Below are positions 8,816 through 16,532 of a stretch of DNA of 55,802 bases, in pieces. The DNA is from Streptomyces albidochromogenes. GTDB lineage: Bacteria > Actinomycetota > Actinomycetes > Streptomycetales > Streptomycetaceae. The notes beneath the pieces are model-generated. The model did not search any database. It saw only the letters and a list, made by a program, of their open reading frames with translations, and was not told where the DNA came from. The translations under genes were made by a program, and so were the position numbers. Position 1 is the first letter of the stretch. The number at the start of each line of letters is the position of its first letter. The DNA is taken from contig NZ_VBVX01000005.1 of NCBI RefSeq assembly GCF_005981925.1, positions 1 to 55,802 of the forward strand, read 5' to 3'.

Positions 8816-10437
8816 GCACCGTGACCGACGCAAAGCGCAAGGCACCCGCAGGTGAGCGGGTCGCCGACTGGGCTGACGGCCGGCTGGGCATCTACAGCCT
8901 GGCCAAGGCCAACATGCGCAAGATCTTCCCGGACCACTGGTCCTTCATGCTCGGTGAGATCGCGCTCTACAGCTTCATCATCATCATCCTCACGGGTGTG
9001 TACCTGACGCTGTTCTTCCACCCGAGCATGAACGAGGTCGTTTACCACGGCTCGTACGTGCCGATGCAGGGCATCCGGATGACGGAGGCCTACGCGTCGA
9101 CCCTGGAGATCAGCTTCGACGTCCGCGGCGGTCTGCTCATCCGGCAGATCCACCACTGGGCCGCGCTGATCTTCCTCGCGGCGATGTTCGTGCACATGAT
9201 GCGCGTGTTCTTCACGGGTGCGTTCCGCAAGCCGCGTGAGATCAACTGGCTGTTCGGCTTCCTGCTGTTCGTCCTGGGCATGTTCACCGGTTTCACCGGC
9301 TACTCGCTCCCGGACGACCTGCTCTCCGGCACCGGTGTCCGCTTCACGCAGGGCGCGATCCTGGCGACGCCCGTCGTCGGCACGTACATCTCGTTCTTCC
9401 TGTTCGGCGGCGAGTTCCCCGGCCACGACATGGTGGCCCGGTTCTACTCGATCCACATCCTGCTGCTGCCGGGCATCATGCTCGGCCTCGTGGTGGCGCA
9501 CCTGATCCTGGTCTTCTACCACAAGCACACGCAGTTCGCGGGCCCCGGACGTACGAACAAGAACGTCGTCGGCATGCCGCTGCTGCCGGTCTACATGGCC
9601 AAGGCCGGAGGCTTCTTCTTCCTGGTCTTCGGTGTCATCGCGGCCATCGCGGGCCTGTTCACGATCAACCCGGTCTGGGCGCTCGGTCCGTACCGTCCGG
9701 ACCAGGTGTCCACCGGCGCCCAGCCCGACTGGTACATGGGCTTCGCCGAGGGTCTGATCCGTGTCATGCCGGGCTGGGAGATCAACCTGTGGGGCCACAC
9801 GCTCGCCCTGGGCGTGTTCATCCCGCTGACGCTCTTCGGTCTGGTCCTCGTCGCGCTGGCGGTCTACCCGTTCATCGAGTCGTGGGTCACCGGTGACAAG
9901 CGCGAGCACCACATCCTGGACCGGCCGCGCAACGCGCCGACCCGGACGGCGCTGGGCGTCGCCTGGATCACCGGCTACGTGATCATGCTCCTGGGTGGCG
10001 GCAACGACATCTTCGCCACGCACTTCCACCTGTCGATCAACTCGATCACCTGGTTCGTCCGGATCTCCTACTTCGTGGGCCCGGTCCTGGCGTTCGTGAT
10101 CACCCGGCGGATCTGCCTCGGCCTCCAGCGCCGCGACAAGGACAAGGTGCTGCACGGACGCGAGTCCGGCATCATCAAGCGCCTGCCGCACGGTGAGTTC
10201 GTCGAGGTCCACGAGCCGCTCAGCCAGCAGCAGCTGCACACGCTCACGGCGCACGAGCAGTACGCGCCGGCCGAGATCGGCCCGTCGGTCGACGAGAACG
10301 GCGTCGAGCGCAAGGTGACGCGCGGCCAGAAGCTCCGCGCCAAGCTGAGCAAGGGCTACTACGGCGAGGGGAACCAGATCCCCAAGCCGACCGCCGACGA
10401 GTACAAGGAGATCACCAGCGGCCACGGCCACCACTGA
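8812..10437 (+). CDS. qcrB: cytochrome b subunit of the bc1 complex (QcrB)
   Basis: Integral cytochrome b with the quinol oxidation and reduction sites; 541 residues. Heme ligands come from RQIHHWAALIF..FVHMM and YSIHILLLPG..VAHLILVFYHKH. The Qo-site motif is PDWYMGF in place of the mitochondrial PEWY, as usual in actinobacteria. The ~120-residue soluble C-terminal tail (LPHGEFVEVHEPLSQQQ..) is also an actinobacterial feature. QcrB is the known target of several anti-mycobacterial bc1 inhibitors. It is the last gene of the operon and a hairpin follows. Confidence 0.97.
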   Translation: MSTVTDAKRKAPAGERVADWADGRLGIYSLAKANMRKIFPDHWSFMLGEIALYSFIIIILTGVYLTLFFHPSMNEVVYHGSYVPMQGIRMTEAYASTLEISFDVRGGLLIRQIHHWAALIFLAAMFVHMMRVFFTGAFRKPREINWLFGFLLFVLGMFTGFTGYSLPDDLLSGTGVRFTQGAILATPVVGTYISFFLFGGEFPGHDMVARFYSIHILLLPGIMLGLVVAHLILVFYHKHTQFAGPGRTNKNVVGMPLLPVYMAKAGGFFFLVFGVIAAIAGLFTINPVWALGPYRPDQVSTGAQPDWYMGFAEGLIRVMPGWEINLWGHTLALGVFIPLTLFGLVLVALAVYPFIESWVTGDKREHHILDRPRNAPTRTALGVAWITGYVIMLLGGGNDIFATHFHLSINSITWFVRISYFVGPVLAFVITRRICLGLQRRDKDKVLHGRESGIIKRLPHGEFVEVHEPLSQQQLHTLTAHEQYAPAEIGPSVDENGVERKVTRGQKLRAKLSKGYYGEGNQIPKPTADEYKEITSGHGHH

Positions 10438-10464
10438 TCTCCGACCGTAAGGTCGCCACAGCGG

Positions 10465-10495
10465 GAGCCCCGTCCATTCGCCGGACGGGGCTCTT
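10465..10495 (+). terminator. terminator after qcrB
   Basis: A perfect 11-bp stem (GAGCCCCGTCC 10465-10475 with GGACGGGGCTC 10483-10493) and 7-nt loop, then TTCG. It lies 27 nt after the qcrB stop and before trpD on the same strand. Confidence 0.85.
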
Positions 10496-10559
10496 CGCTG
10501 TCCGCCCGGCTGGATAGGGTAGGAGCCATCCTTACTGGCTGTGGACCCTGGAGCGGACC

Positions 10560-11624
10560 ATGAACGTTGTGACCCCGGTTGGCGGCGACAGCGTGGCGGC
10601 CGGCTCCTGGCCGGGTGTCCTGAACGCCCTGCTGCGCGGCAAGGACCTCTCCGCCGACGACACGGCCTGGGCCATGGACCGCATCATGAGCGGCGAGGCG
10701 ACGGACGCCCAGATCGCCGGCTTCGCGGTCGCGCTGCGCGCCAAGGGCGAGACGGTCGACGAGGTCACCGGTCTGGTGCGCGCGATGTACACCCACGCCA
10801 ACACCATCGAGGTCCCGGGCCGCACCGTCGACATCGTCGGTACGGGCGGCGACCTGGCCAAGACGGTCAACATCTCCACCATGTCGGCGATCGTCGTCGC
10901 GGGCACCGGCGCCAAGGTCGTCAAGCACGGCAACCGTGCCGCCTCGTCCGCGAGCGGCGCCTCGGACGTCCTGGAGAAGCTCGGCGTCAACCTGGAGCTG
11001 ACGCCCCGGCGTGTCGCCGAGGTGGCCGAGGAGGCGGGCATCACCTTCTGCTTCGCCGTGAAGTTCCACCCCGCCCTGCGGTACGCCGCGAAGGCGCGCA
11101 AGGAGCTGGGCGCGCAGACGACGTTCAACATCCTCGGTCCGCTCACGAACCCGGCGCGGGTGAAGGCCCAGGCGGTCGGCGTGGCCGACGCCCGGATGGC
11201 CCCCATCGTGGCGGGCGTGCTCGCCGAACGGGGGAGTTCCGCGCTCGTCTTCCGCGGCGACGACGGCCTCGACGAGCTGACGACGACCGCCACCTCGCGG
11301 GTGTGGATCGTACGGGACGGAGCGGTGTCGGAGCAGCCCTTCGACCCGCGTGACGTGGGCCTGGAGATCGTGCCCGTCGAGGCGCTGCGCGGCGCGGACG
11401 CGTCGTACAACGCGGATGTCGCCCGGCGGCTGCTGGCCGGCGAGACCGGCCCGGTGCGGGACGCGGTGCTGCTGAACACGGCGGCGGCGCTGGTCGCGCT
11501 CGACCCCACCGAGGCGTCCCTGAACGACCAGCTCGCGGCCGGGATCGCCAAGGCCGCCGAGTCGATCGACTCCGGGGCGGCGCGGGCGGCGCTGGAGCGC
11601 TGGGTGGCTGCCAGCAACGGCTGA
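10560..11624 (+). CDS. trpD: anthranilate phosphoribosyltransferase (TrpD)
   Basis: Transfers phosphoribose from PRPP to anthranilate, the second committed step to tryptophan. It has 354 residues; the ATG at 10560 has GGAG 7 nt upstream. The PRPP-binding motif [15 protein letters not shown] (about residues 97-111) and [21 protein letters not shown] are intact, as are [13 protein letters not shown] and [10 protein letters not shown]. It stands alone here between terminators; its pathway partner trpEG is about 25 kb away on the other strand, so trp genes are dispersed. Confidence 0.97.
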   Translation: MNVVTPVGGDSVAAGSWPGVLNALLRGKDLSADDTAWAMDRIMSGEATDAQIAGFAVALRAKGETVDEVTGLVRAMYTHANTIEVPGRTVDIVGTGGDLAKTVNISTMSAIVVAGTGAKVVKHGNRAASSASGASDVLEKLGVNLELTPRRVAEVAEEAGITFCFAVKFHPALRYAAKARKELGAQTTFNILGPLTNPARVKAQAVGVADARMAPIVAGVLAERGSSALVFRGDDGLDELTTTATSRVWIVRDGAVSEQPFDPRDVGLEIVPVEALRGADASYNADVARRLLAGETGPVRDAVLLNTAAALVALDPTEASLNDQLAAGIAKAAESIDSGAARAALERWVAASNG

Positions 11625-11640
11625 GTGCGGAGGGTGTGTG

Positions 11641-11679
11641 ACGCGAGGCGTAGTCCAGAGTCTGGACTACGCCTTGCGT
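11641..11679 (+). terminator. long hairpin terminator after trpD
   Basis: An 18-bp stem (11641-11658 with 11662-11679, one G-U pair) closed by AGT, followed by TTCTTG. The inner 12 bp, GGCGTAGTCCAG and its complement, are perfect. It starts 16 nt after the trpD stop and separates trpD from the SAM-IV leader. Confidence 0.85.
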
Positions 11680-11709
11680 CTTCTTGATCGTGTGGCAGGA
11701 TGCTTGGCA

Positions 11710-11826
11710 GGTCATGAGTGACAGCGTTTTGGCCCCGGCTTGCTGTCCGGCAACCCTCCGTCCGTGGCGGGGTGCCCCGGGTGAAGACCAGGTCGTGGAC
11801 AGAAAGGTCCACGGCAAGCGCGGACC
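11710..11826 (+). ncRNA. SAM-IV riboswitch aptamer
   Basis: The segment closely follows the actinobacterial SAM-IV aptamer as I remember it. It has GGTCATGAGTGACAGCG at 11710, CCGGCTTGCTGTCCGGCAAC around 11735-11754 (SAM-binding core shared with SAM-I), then GGGGTGCCCCGGGTGAAGACC ending near 11789. A closing hairpin (GTGGAC 11795-11800 with GTCCAC 11807-11812) and the 3' strand CGGCAAGCGCGGACC follow. The GCTTGC of the core can pair with GCAAGC at 11814-11819 as the known pseudoknot. It lies in the 362-bp gap upstream of the class V PLP enzyme, implying control by S-adenosylmethionine. Confidence 0.93.
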
Positions 11827-11926
11827 CCTCGAAGACTTGGGGTCCTGGTTCTCAGGGAGCCTCTTGTGAGCAAGCGAATGCGATAGGGCCTTCTCGCCCC
11901 TTCTTCGCACACCCCTTTCTTTTTCT
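11822..11926 (+). promoter_or_regulatory. expression platform of the SAM-IV leader with terminator-like hairpin
   Basis: Two helices follow the aptamer. GGACCCC (11822-11828) can pair with GGGGTCC (11839-11845) and shares nucleotides with the aptamer 3' end, so the two may compete. Next, GCGAA..GGGC and GCCC..TTCGC (about 11875-11908) form a hairpin followed by a pyrimidine run containing CTTTCTTTTTCT (about 11915-11927), an unusually U-rich tract for this genome. The start codon lies 60 nt further on with GGGAG. This suggests SAM-dependent transcription termination; the pairing is read by eye, not folded. Confidence 0.6.
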
Positions 11927-11986
11927 CCAGCGCTGCCGCGTATCCGCCGGCGCGAGGAATTCGCCTGCCTTCTTCGGGAGTTCGCC

Positions 11987-13348
11987 ATGTCTGTCTCCAC
12001 CGCTGCCGCCGACCAGACTGTTTGTACGCCCCTGCCCGTTCTCGGGCGGGATGTCCTCGTGCCGCTCGTGACCGGCGGCGAGGTCGCCTACGCCGCTCTC
12101 GACTACGCCGCGAGCGCCCCGGCTCTCCAGCGCGTGTGGGACGACGTGGCGGCGTACGCCCCGTACTACGGCAGCGTGCACCGCGGCGCCGGCTATCTCT
12201 CGCAGCTGTCGACGGACCTGTTCGAGAACAGCCGCGCCACCGTCGCCGAGTTCCTCGGCTGCCGCGACGACGACCAGGTCGTCTTCACCCGCTCCACGAC
12301 CGACTCGCTGAACCTGCTGGCGGCGGCCCTGCCCGCCGACTGCCAGGTGTTCGTCTTCGAGACCGAGCACCACGCCTCGCTCCTGCCCTGGCGCGACGCG
12401 CGGGTCAACTTCCTCAACGCGCCCCGGACTCCGGCTCAGGCCGTGGAGACCCTGGAGCGCGCGCTGGCCGCCCGCGACCCGTACGGCCCGGCGCTGGTGT
12501 GCGTGACCGGCGCGTCGAACGTCACCGGTGAGCTGTGGCCGGTGAAGGAACTCGCCGCCGCCGCCCATGCCCACGGCGCGCGCATCGTGCTCGACGCGGC
12601 CCAGCTGGCGCCCCACCACCCGCTGGACATCGCCGAGCTGGACGTCGACTGGGTCGCCTTCTCCGGGCACAAGCTGTACGCCCCGTTCGGTTCGGGCGTG
12701 CTCGCGGGCCGCGCCGACTGGCTGCGGAGCGCCGAGCCGTACCTGGCGGGCGGCGGCGCCTCCCGCAAGGTCTCCCGCCGCGGCGACGGCGGCGTGGACG
12801 TCGAGTGGCACACCACGGCCGCCCGGCACGAGGCCGGTTCGCCCAACGTCATCGGCGTGTACGCGATCGCCTCCGCCTGCAAGGCGCTCACCGAGGCCGG
12901 TTTCGACTCCCTGGTCGAGCGCGAGCAGCGGCTCGTGGCGAAGGTGCGGGAGGGGCTGGCCGAGGTGGACGCCGTGCGGGTGCTCTCCCTCTTCGGGGAC
13001 GACGCCCCGCGCGTCGGCGTCATCTCGTTCGTCGTCGACGGCTGGAACAGCTCGCACTTCGCCGCCGCGCTCTCCGCCGAGTACGGGATCGGTGTGCGCG
13101 ACGGGCTGTTCTGCGCGCACCCGCTGGTCCGCACGCTCCTCGGCAGCGACCCGCAGGACCCGGGCGAGTGCGGCGCGCCGGAGGCCGAGCCCGGCGAGCG
13201 GTCGCTGAACGCCATCCGGGTGAGCTTCGGAGCCGGTACGCCCGACGAGCACGTCGAGCGGTTCGTCGGCGCGGTCAAGGAGCTCGTCAGGGACGGCGCG
13301 AAGTGGAACTACCGCACCGAGGAAGGCCGCTGCGTCCCGGCCGTCTGA
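11987..13348 (+). CDS. class V aminotransferase-fold PLP enzyme under SAM-IV control
   Basis: A 453-residue PLP protein related to SufS/NifS desulfurases. Visible motifs are TRSTTDSLNLLA, TEHHASLLPWR (His stacking on PLP), LDAAQLAPHHPLD (PLP Asp) and FSGHKLYAPFGSG (Schiff-base Lys). A Cys in GLFCAHPLVR, about residue 378, lies where the SufS catalytic Cys (CAxP) occurs, so sulfur chemistry is plausible. Two inserts and a C-terminal tail make it longer than SufS (about 410). GGGAG lies 9 nt before the ATG. The SAM-IV leader strongly suggests a role in Met/Cys or sulfur recycling, but the substrate cannot be read from sequence. Confidence 0.85.
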   Translation: MSVSTAAADQTVCTPLPVLGRDVLVPLVTGGEVAYAALDYAASAPALQRVWDDVAAYAPYYGSVHRGAGYLSQLSTDLFENSRATVAEFLGCRDDDQVVFTRSTTDSLNLLAAALPADCQVFVFETEHHASLLPWRDARVNFLNAPRTPAQAVETLERALAARDPYGPALVCVTGASNVTGELWPVKELAAAAHAHGARIVLDAAQLAPHHPLDIAELDVDWVAFSGHKLYAPFGSGVLAGRADWLRSAEPYLAGGGASRKVSRRGDGGVDVEWHTTAARHEAGSPNVIGVYAIASACKALTEAGFDSLVEREQRLVAKVREGLAEVDAVRVLSLFGDDAPRVGVISFVVDGWNSSHFAAALSAEYGIGVRDGLFCAHPLVRTLLGSDPQDPGECGAPEAEPGERSLNAIRVSFGAGTPDEHVERFVGAVKELVRDGAKWNYRTEEGRCVPAV

Positions 13349-13352
13349 CCGC

Positions 13353-13427
13353 GCGGGCCCGGTCGGGCCCGCCCGCGGCACACCCGCCCGGCCGCGCCGG
13401 TGAGGATCTCGCCGCCGCGGCCGGGCG
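13353..13427. terminator. two hairpins between convergent genes
   Basis: A perfect 8-bp stem GCGGGCCC/GGGCCCGC (13353-13360 with 13365-13372, loop GGTC) is followed by a 12-bp stem CGCCCGGCCGCG/CGCGGCCGGGCG (13385-13396 with 13416-13427). They fill the gap between the PLP enzyme and the convergent AsnC-type gene and probably terminate both. Confidence 0.65.
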
Positions 13428-13460
13428 TCCGCACGGCCGGGGGAAGCGCGCGCCGGGGTG

Positions 13461-13742
13461 CTACGCGTCGAGGCCGATCGCGAAGGCCGCTTCCAGGTCG
13501 TGCTGCGAGTACGTGCGGAACGCGACGTGCGTGTCGGTGCCCTCGACGCCGGGGATCTTGCTGATCCGGCCGGGGATGACGTCCGCCAGGTCGTCGTGCT
13601 TCGCCACACGGACCATGGCGATCAGGTCGTACGTCCCGGTGACCGAGAAGACCTCGCTGACGCTGTCCAGCGCGGCGATCGACTCGGCGATCTCGGGGAT
13701 CCGGTCCACGCTGGTCTTGATGAGCACGATCGCGGTGATCAC
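13461..13742 (-). CDS. stand-alone Lrp/AsnC ligand-binding (RAM) domain protein
   Basis: 93 residues matching only the effector-binding half of Lrp/AsnC regulators: ITAIVLIKT, SVSEVFSVTGTYDLIAMVRV and TDTHVAFRTY are typical. There is no helix-turn-helix. Such single-domain proteins form dimers and higher oligomers and bind amino acids or partner regulators. The GTG at 13742 overlaps the upstream rhomboid stop by 4 nt, and GGGAGAAAG precedes it, so the pair is translationally coupled. The gene converges on the PLP enzyme. Confidence 0.9.
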   Translation of the reverse strand: MITAIVLIKTSVDRIPEIAESIAALDSVSEVFSVTGTYDLIAMVRVAKHDDLADVIPGRISKIPGVEGTDTHVAFRTYSQHDLEAAFAIGLDA

Positions 13743-14449
13743 GGTTGGCTTTCTCCCTCGGTGGCCGGCGCTGTGGTCCTCACTCTAGCCGTACGCCGAC
13801 TACGCCCCCAGGCGTAGAGGAAGCCCGCGCAGAACCCCGCCACGTGCGCCAGGTACGCCACCCCGGGCCCCGACCCCGCGCGCTGCGCCGCCACCCACTG
13901 CAGGGCGAACCAGAAGATCAGCACGAGCCAGGCCGGGAAGCGCAGCGGCAGGAAGAAGAGGAACGGGAAAAGGCTCGTGACCCGCGCCCGGGGGAAGAGG
14001 AAGAGGAACGCGCCGAGCACCGCCGAGATCGCCCCCGACGCCCCGACCAGGGTCTGGTCCGATTCGGCGTGGACGACGGCGTACACGACCAGTGCCAGGT
14101 ATCCGCAGCCCACGTAGAACAGGGCGAACTGCAAGCGGCCCATCCGTTCCTCGGTCATCGCCCCGAACACGAAGAGGAAGAGCATGTTGCCCAGCAGGTG
14201 GAGCCAGCTCCCGTGCACGAACAGGGCGGTCAGCGGGGTGGCCAGCGCGGACGGCCCGGCGCTCAGCAGCTCGTCGGGGATCACGCCCCAGCGCTCGAAG
14301 TAGGCGCTCTGCGCGGCGAGGAGGATGTCGCCCGTGCCGTAGGCCGGATTGAACCCCGAGAGGGGGCCGATGAGGAAGATCAGGCAGCAGAGGCCGATCG
14401 CGCCGTACGTCACCACGGGGCCCCGGGCCGCTTCCCGCCAATTGATCAT
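13739..14449 (-). CDS. rhomboid family intramembrane serine protease
   Basis: A six-helix rhomboid of about 236 residues. The catalytic Ser sits in VGASGAIS (GxSG) and the catalytic His in YLAHVAGFCAGFLY. HGSWLHLLGNMLFLFVFG carries the conserved helix-2 HxxxN oxyanion-hole residues. The start at 14449 (MINWREAARGP) puts the first helix (VVTYGAIGLCCLIFLIG) near the N-terminus; an in-frame GTG at 14512 would add 21 polar residues and has no better ribosome site. The substrate is unknown. Coupling to the RAM-domain gene is odd and may be functional. Confidence 0.9.
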   Translation of the reverse strand: MINWREAARGPVVTYGAIGLCCLIFLIGPLSGFNPAYGTGDILLAAQSAYFERWGVIPDELLSAGPSALATPLTALFVHGSWLHLLGNMLFLFVFGAMTEERMGRLQFALFYVGCGYLALVVYAVVHAESDQTLVGASGAISAVLGAFLFLFPRARVTSLFPFLFFLPLRFPAWLVLIFWFALQWVAAQRAGSGPGVAYLAHVAGFCAGFLYAWGRSRRTARVRTTAPATEGESQP

Positions 14450-14589
14450 GACCAGATCATCGCGTAACGGGACCGGCCGGGGCAGAGCGCCTCGCCGGGG
14501 GCCGTCCCGCACCGTGGACGGTACGCCGCAGGGGGCACCCGTAAGGCCGTAGGGTTACGGGCAGTAGGCGCGACGAAAGAGGACGCACG

Positions 14590-14832
14590 ATGACGACGGT
14601 TCCCCTGCCGACTGCCGAGACCCGGTGGCGCTGCGCCCTGTGCGGCAATCTCACACGTTTCGATGTGACCCGGTCGTCGAAGGTGATCGAGTACGTCCAT
14701 CTCGACCTGGCCGGAGAGTCGAAGGTCGAGGAACGTGAGGTGGTCAGTGAGACCATCGAGTCCGTGCGCTGCCGCTGGTGCAACGCGGTGGACCAGATCG
14801 AACTGGTGGACAGGCCGGGCGCCGGCTCCTGA
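14590..14832 (+). CDS. small zinc-ribbon protein of unknown function
   Basis: 80 residues with two CxxC knuckles, WRCALCGNLTRFDV and VRCRWCNAVDQIEL, about 45 residues apart, separated by a charged beta-rich stretch. This is the layout of a zinc ribbon. AGAGGA precedes the ATG by 7 nt. It lies 34 bp upstream of the NYN-domain gene on the same strand and may be co-transcribed. I recognise it as a conserved actinobacterial hypothetical but know no function; nucleic-acid or protein binding is only a guess from the fold. Confidence 0.85.
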   Translation: MTTVPLPTAETRWRCALCGNLTRFDVTRSSKVIEYVHLDLAGESKVEEREVVSETIESVRCRWCNAVDQIELVDRPGAGS

Positions 14833-14866
14833 GAGGACCGGCCCGAGAGTAGTGGGGTGACGGATT

Positions 14867-16225
14867 GTGGAGCATGCAAGCGGCGGTGAACCGGCCGGCT
14901 CGGCCGGGGACGCCGCCGAGGTGCTCGACCGCCCGCTGCCCGAAGGCGTACGGCACAAGGTCGTCGCACTGGTGTCGGACGCCTTCGGCGGGCTCACCGT
15001 CGCGGAACTTCCGTCCCAGCTGAGGCAGTACGCCCGCTTCACCCCGAGCCGGCGCGCCAAGTTCGCGGGCAACGCGATGGCCGCCGCCCTGGAGGGCGAC
15101 ACGCTGTTCCGCCAGCGCATCGGCGAGCGGCTGCGCGAGGCGCAGCCCGAACTCGCCCGGGCCCTGGAGGCGGGCTCGCCGCCTGCCGCGGCCGATCCGG
15201 TGGACGTGGCGGCGGCGGCGTACGTCCTGCGCCCCGTCGGCTGGGTCAAGCTGGTGGCCGCCGCCGGCGAGGAGGCGCTGCGGGCCGACGCCGAACGCGC
15301 CGACGAGGCCGCCCAGCGGGAGCTGGAGCGCCTGCGCGAGGAGCTCGCGCACGCGCGCGAGCAGACGAAGAGCGAGACCGAACGGCTGCGCACCGAGCTG
15401 GAGGCCGCCCGCAAGGAGGCCGACGTGCTCAGCCGCAAGCTGCGCAGCGCGCTGAGCGACGTCAAGCGGGGCGAGGCGGCCCTGCGGCGTACGAACGCCG
15501 AGACGGAGACGGTCAGGACCGACGCCGCCACCCGGGTCACCGCCGCCGAGAGCGAGGCGCGGCGGCTGCGGGCCCGCCTCGGCGAGGCCGAGGCGTCCGT
15601 CGAGGCGAGCCGCAGGGCGGTGCGCGAGGGCCGCAGCATCGAGGACATGCGGGTGCGGCTGCTGCTCGACACCGTGCTGGACGCCGCCCAGGGGCTGCGC
15701 CGGGAACTGGCGCTGCCGCCCGCCTCCGTGCACCCCGCGGACACGGTGGACGCCGTGGAGCCGGGCCGTATGACACCCAAGGACATCGCCGCCCGGGCGC
15801 TGTCCGAGACGGACCCGGCGCTGCTGGACCAGCTGCTCGAACTGCCGCAGTGCCATCTGGTCGTGGACGGCTACAACGTCACCAAGACCGGTTATCCGCA
15901 GATGCCGCTCGACAAGCAGCGGCTGCGCCTCCTCGGCGGTCTGTCCATGCTCGCGGCGCAGACCGGCGCCGAGGTGACGTGCGTCTTCGACGGGGCGGAG
16001 CTGGTGGCGCCGGTGCTCCTCGCGCCGCCGCGCGGTGTGCGGGTGCTGTTCAGCAAGCCGGGGGTGACGGCGGACGAGCTCATCAGACAGCTCGTACGGG
16101 CCGAACCGCCGGGGCGGCCGGTCGTGGTGGCCTCCACCGACCGCGAAGTGGCGGACGGTGTCGCCAAGTCGGGCGCCAGGCCGGTCGCGTCCGCCTTGTT
16201 GCTGAAGAGGCTTTCGCGCGTCTAG
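14867..16225 (+). CDS. coiled-coil protein with C-terminal NYN (YacP-like) nuclease domain
   Basis: 452 residues from a GTG. The N-terminal ~130 residues are helical (DRPLPEGVRHKVVALV, SRRAKFAGNAMAAALEGD). Residues ~145-255 form a long coiled coil rich in Glu, Arg, Ala and Leu. The C-terminal ~130 residues are a PIN-fold NYN domain: HLVVDGYNVTKT (first catalytic Asp plus Asn), EVTCVFDGAE (second Asp), KPGVTADELI (third acidic site) and VVASTDREVAD (fourth). This matches the YacP/Rae1 family of endoribonucleases, with an added coiled-coil platform that could give oligomers or ribosome or partner contact. The adjacent zinc-ribbon gene may encode a partner. Confidence 0.87.
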   Translation: MEHASGGEPAGSAGDAAEVLDRPLPEGVRHKVVALVSDAFGGLTVAELPSQLRQYARFTPSRRAKFAGNAMAAALEGDTLFRQRIGERLREAQPELARALEAGSPPAAADPVDVAAAAYVLRPVGWVKLVAAAGEEALRADAERADEAAQRELERLREELAHAREQTKSETERLRTELEAARKEADVLSRKLRSALSDVKRGEAALRRTNAETETVRTDAATRVTAAESEARRLRARLGEAEASVEASRRAVREGRSIEDMRVRLLLDTVLDAAQGLRRELALPPASVHPADTVDAVEPGRMTPKDIAARALSETDPALLDQLLELPQCHLVVDGYNVTKTGYPQMPLDKQRLRLLGGLSMLAAQTGAEVTCVFDGAELVAPVLLAPPRGVRVLFSKPGVTADELIRQLVRAEPPGRPVVVASTDREVADGVAKSGARPVASALLLKRLSRV

Positions 16226-16397
16226 TGGCTTCTCGGCCCAATGCCCGAAATCGGGAAACGTACCGTCAAGTCGCCGTTACTGCGGGTGTGATGAAAGTAA
16301 AGATTGTGACCACTGGGTGAGTTTTTACGCATGAGGATTTGAACTGATCACAAGAAGGTCACTAAGGTCTGCCCTCAAACCTTCGAACGGTTGATCA

Positions 16398-16511
16398 CCC
16401 ACCCGGGGTGTCAGCGAAGGTACCGCCGAGTCCATGCAATTCGGTCCATTTCCGCGGGGGAACCGAAGCGTGGAGCCGGGGCTCACGTCCCCGACCCCGG
16501 TAGGCGGCTCG
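16398..16511 (+). ncRNA. probable c-di-AMP (ydaO-yuaA) riboswitch
   Basis: This lies in the 307-bp gap before the first NlpC/P60 gene. It has GTACCGCCGAGTCC (16420-16433), GCGGGGGAACC (about 16454-16464) and the closing block CCGACCCCGGTAGGCGG (about 16491-16507) just before GAGGAAGAAGGAG. These blocks and their order match streptomycete ydaO riboswitches that precede cell-wall hydrolase genes. The GGGGTGAATC-type block between them is short or missing, so it is a reduced version. In known cases c-di-AMP binding lowers expression. A covariance-model hit would settle it. Confidence 0.75.
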
Positions 16512-16532
16512 AGGAAGAAGGAGCTCGCCTTC

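Noticed and set aside
8635..10434. 599-residue minus-strand frame across qcrB
   Set aside because: Antisense shadow of qcrB; low-complexity Arg/Asp/Glu/Val composition.
16434..16532. N-terminal extension of the first NlpC/P60 frame
   Set aside because: This stretch is the ydaO-like riboswitch; the signal peptide and ribosome site place the start at 16533.
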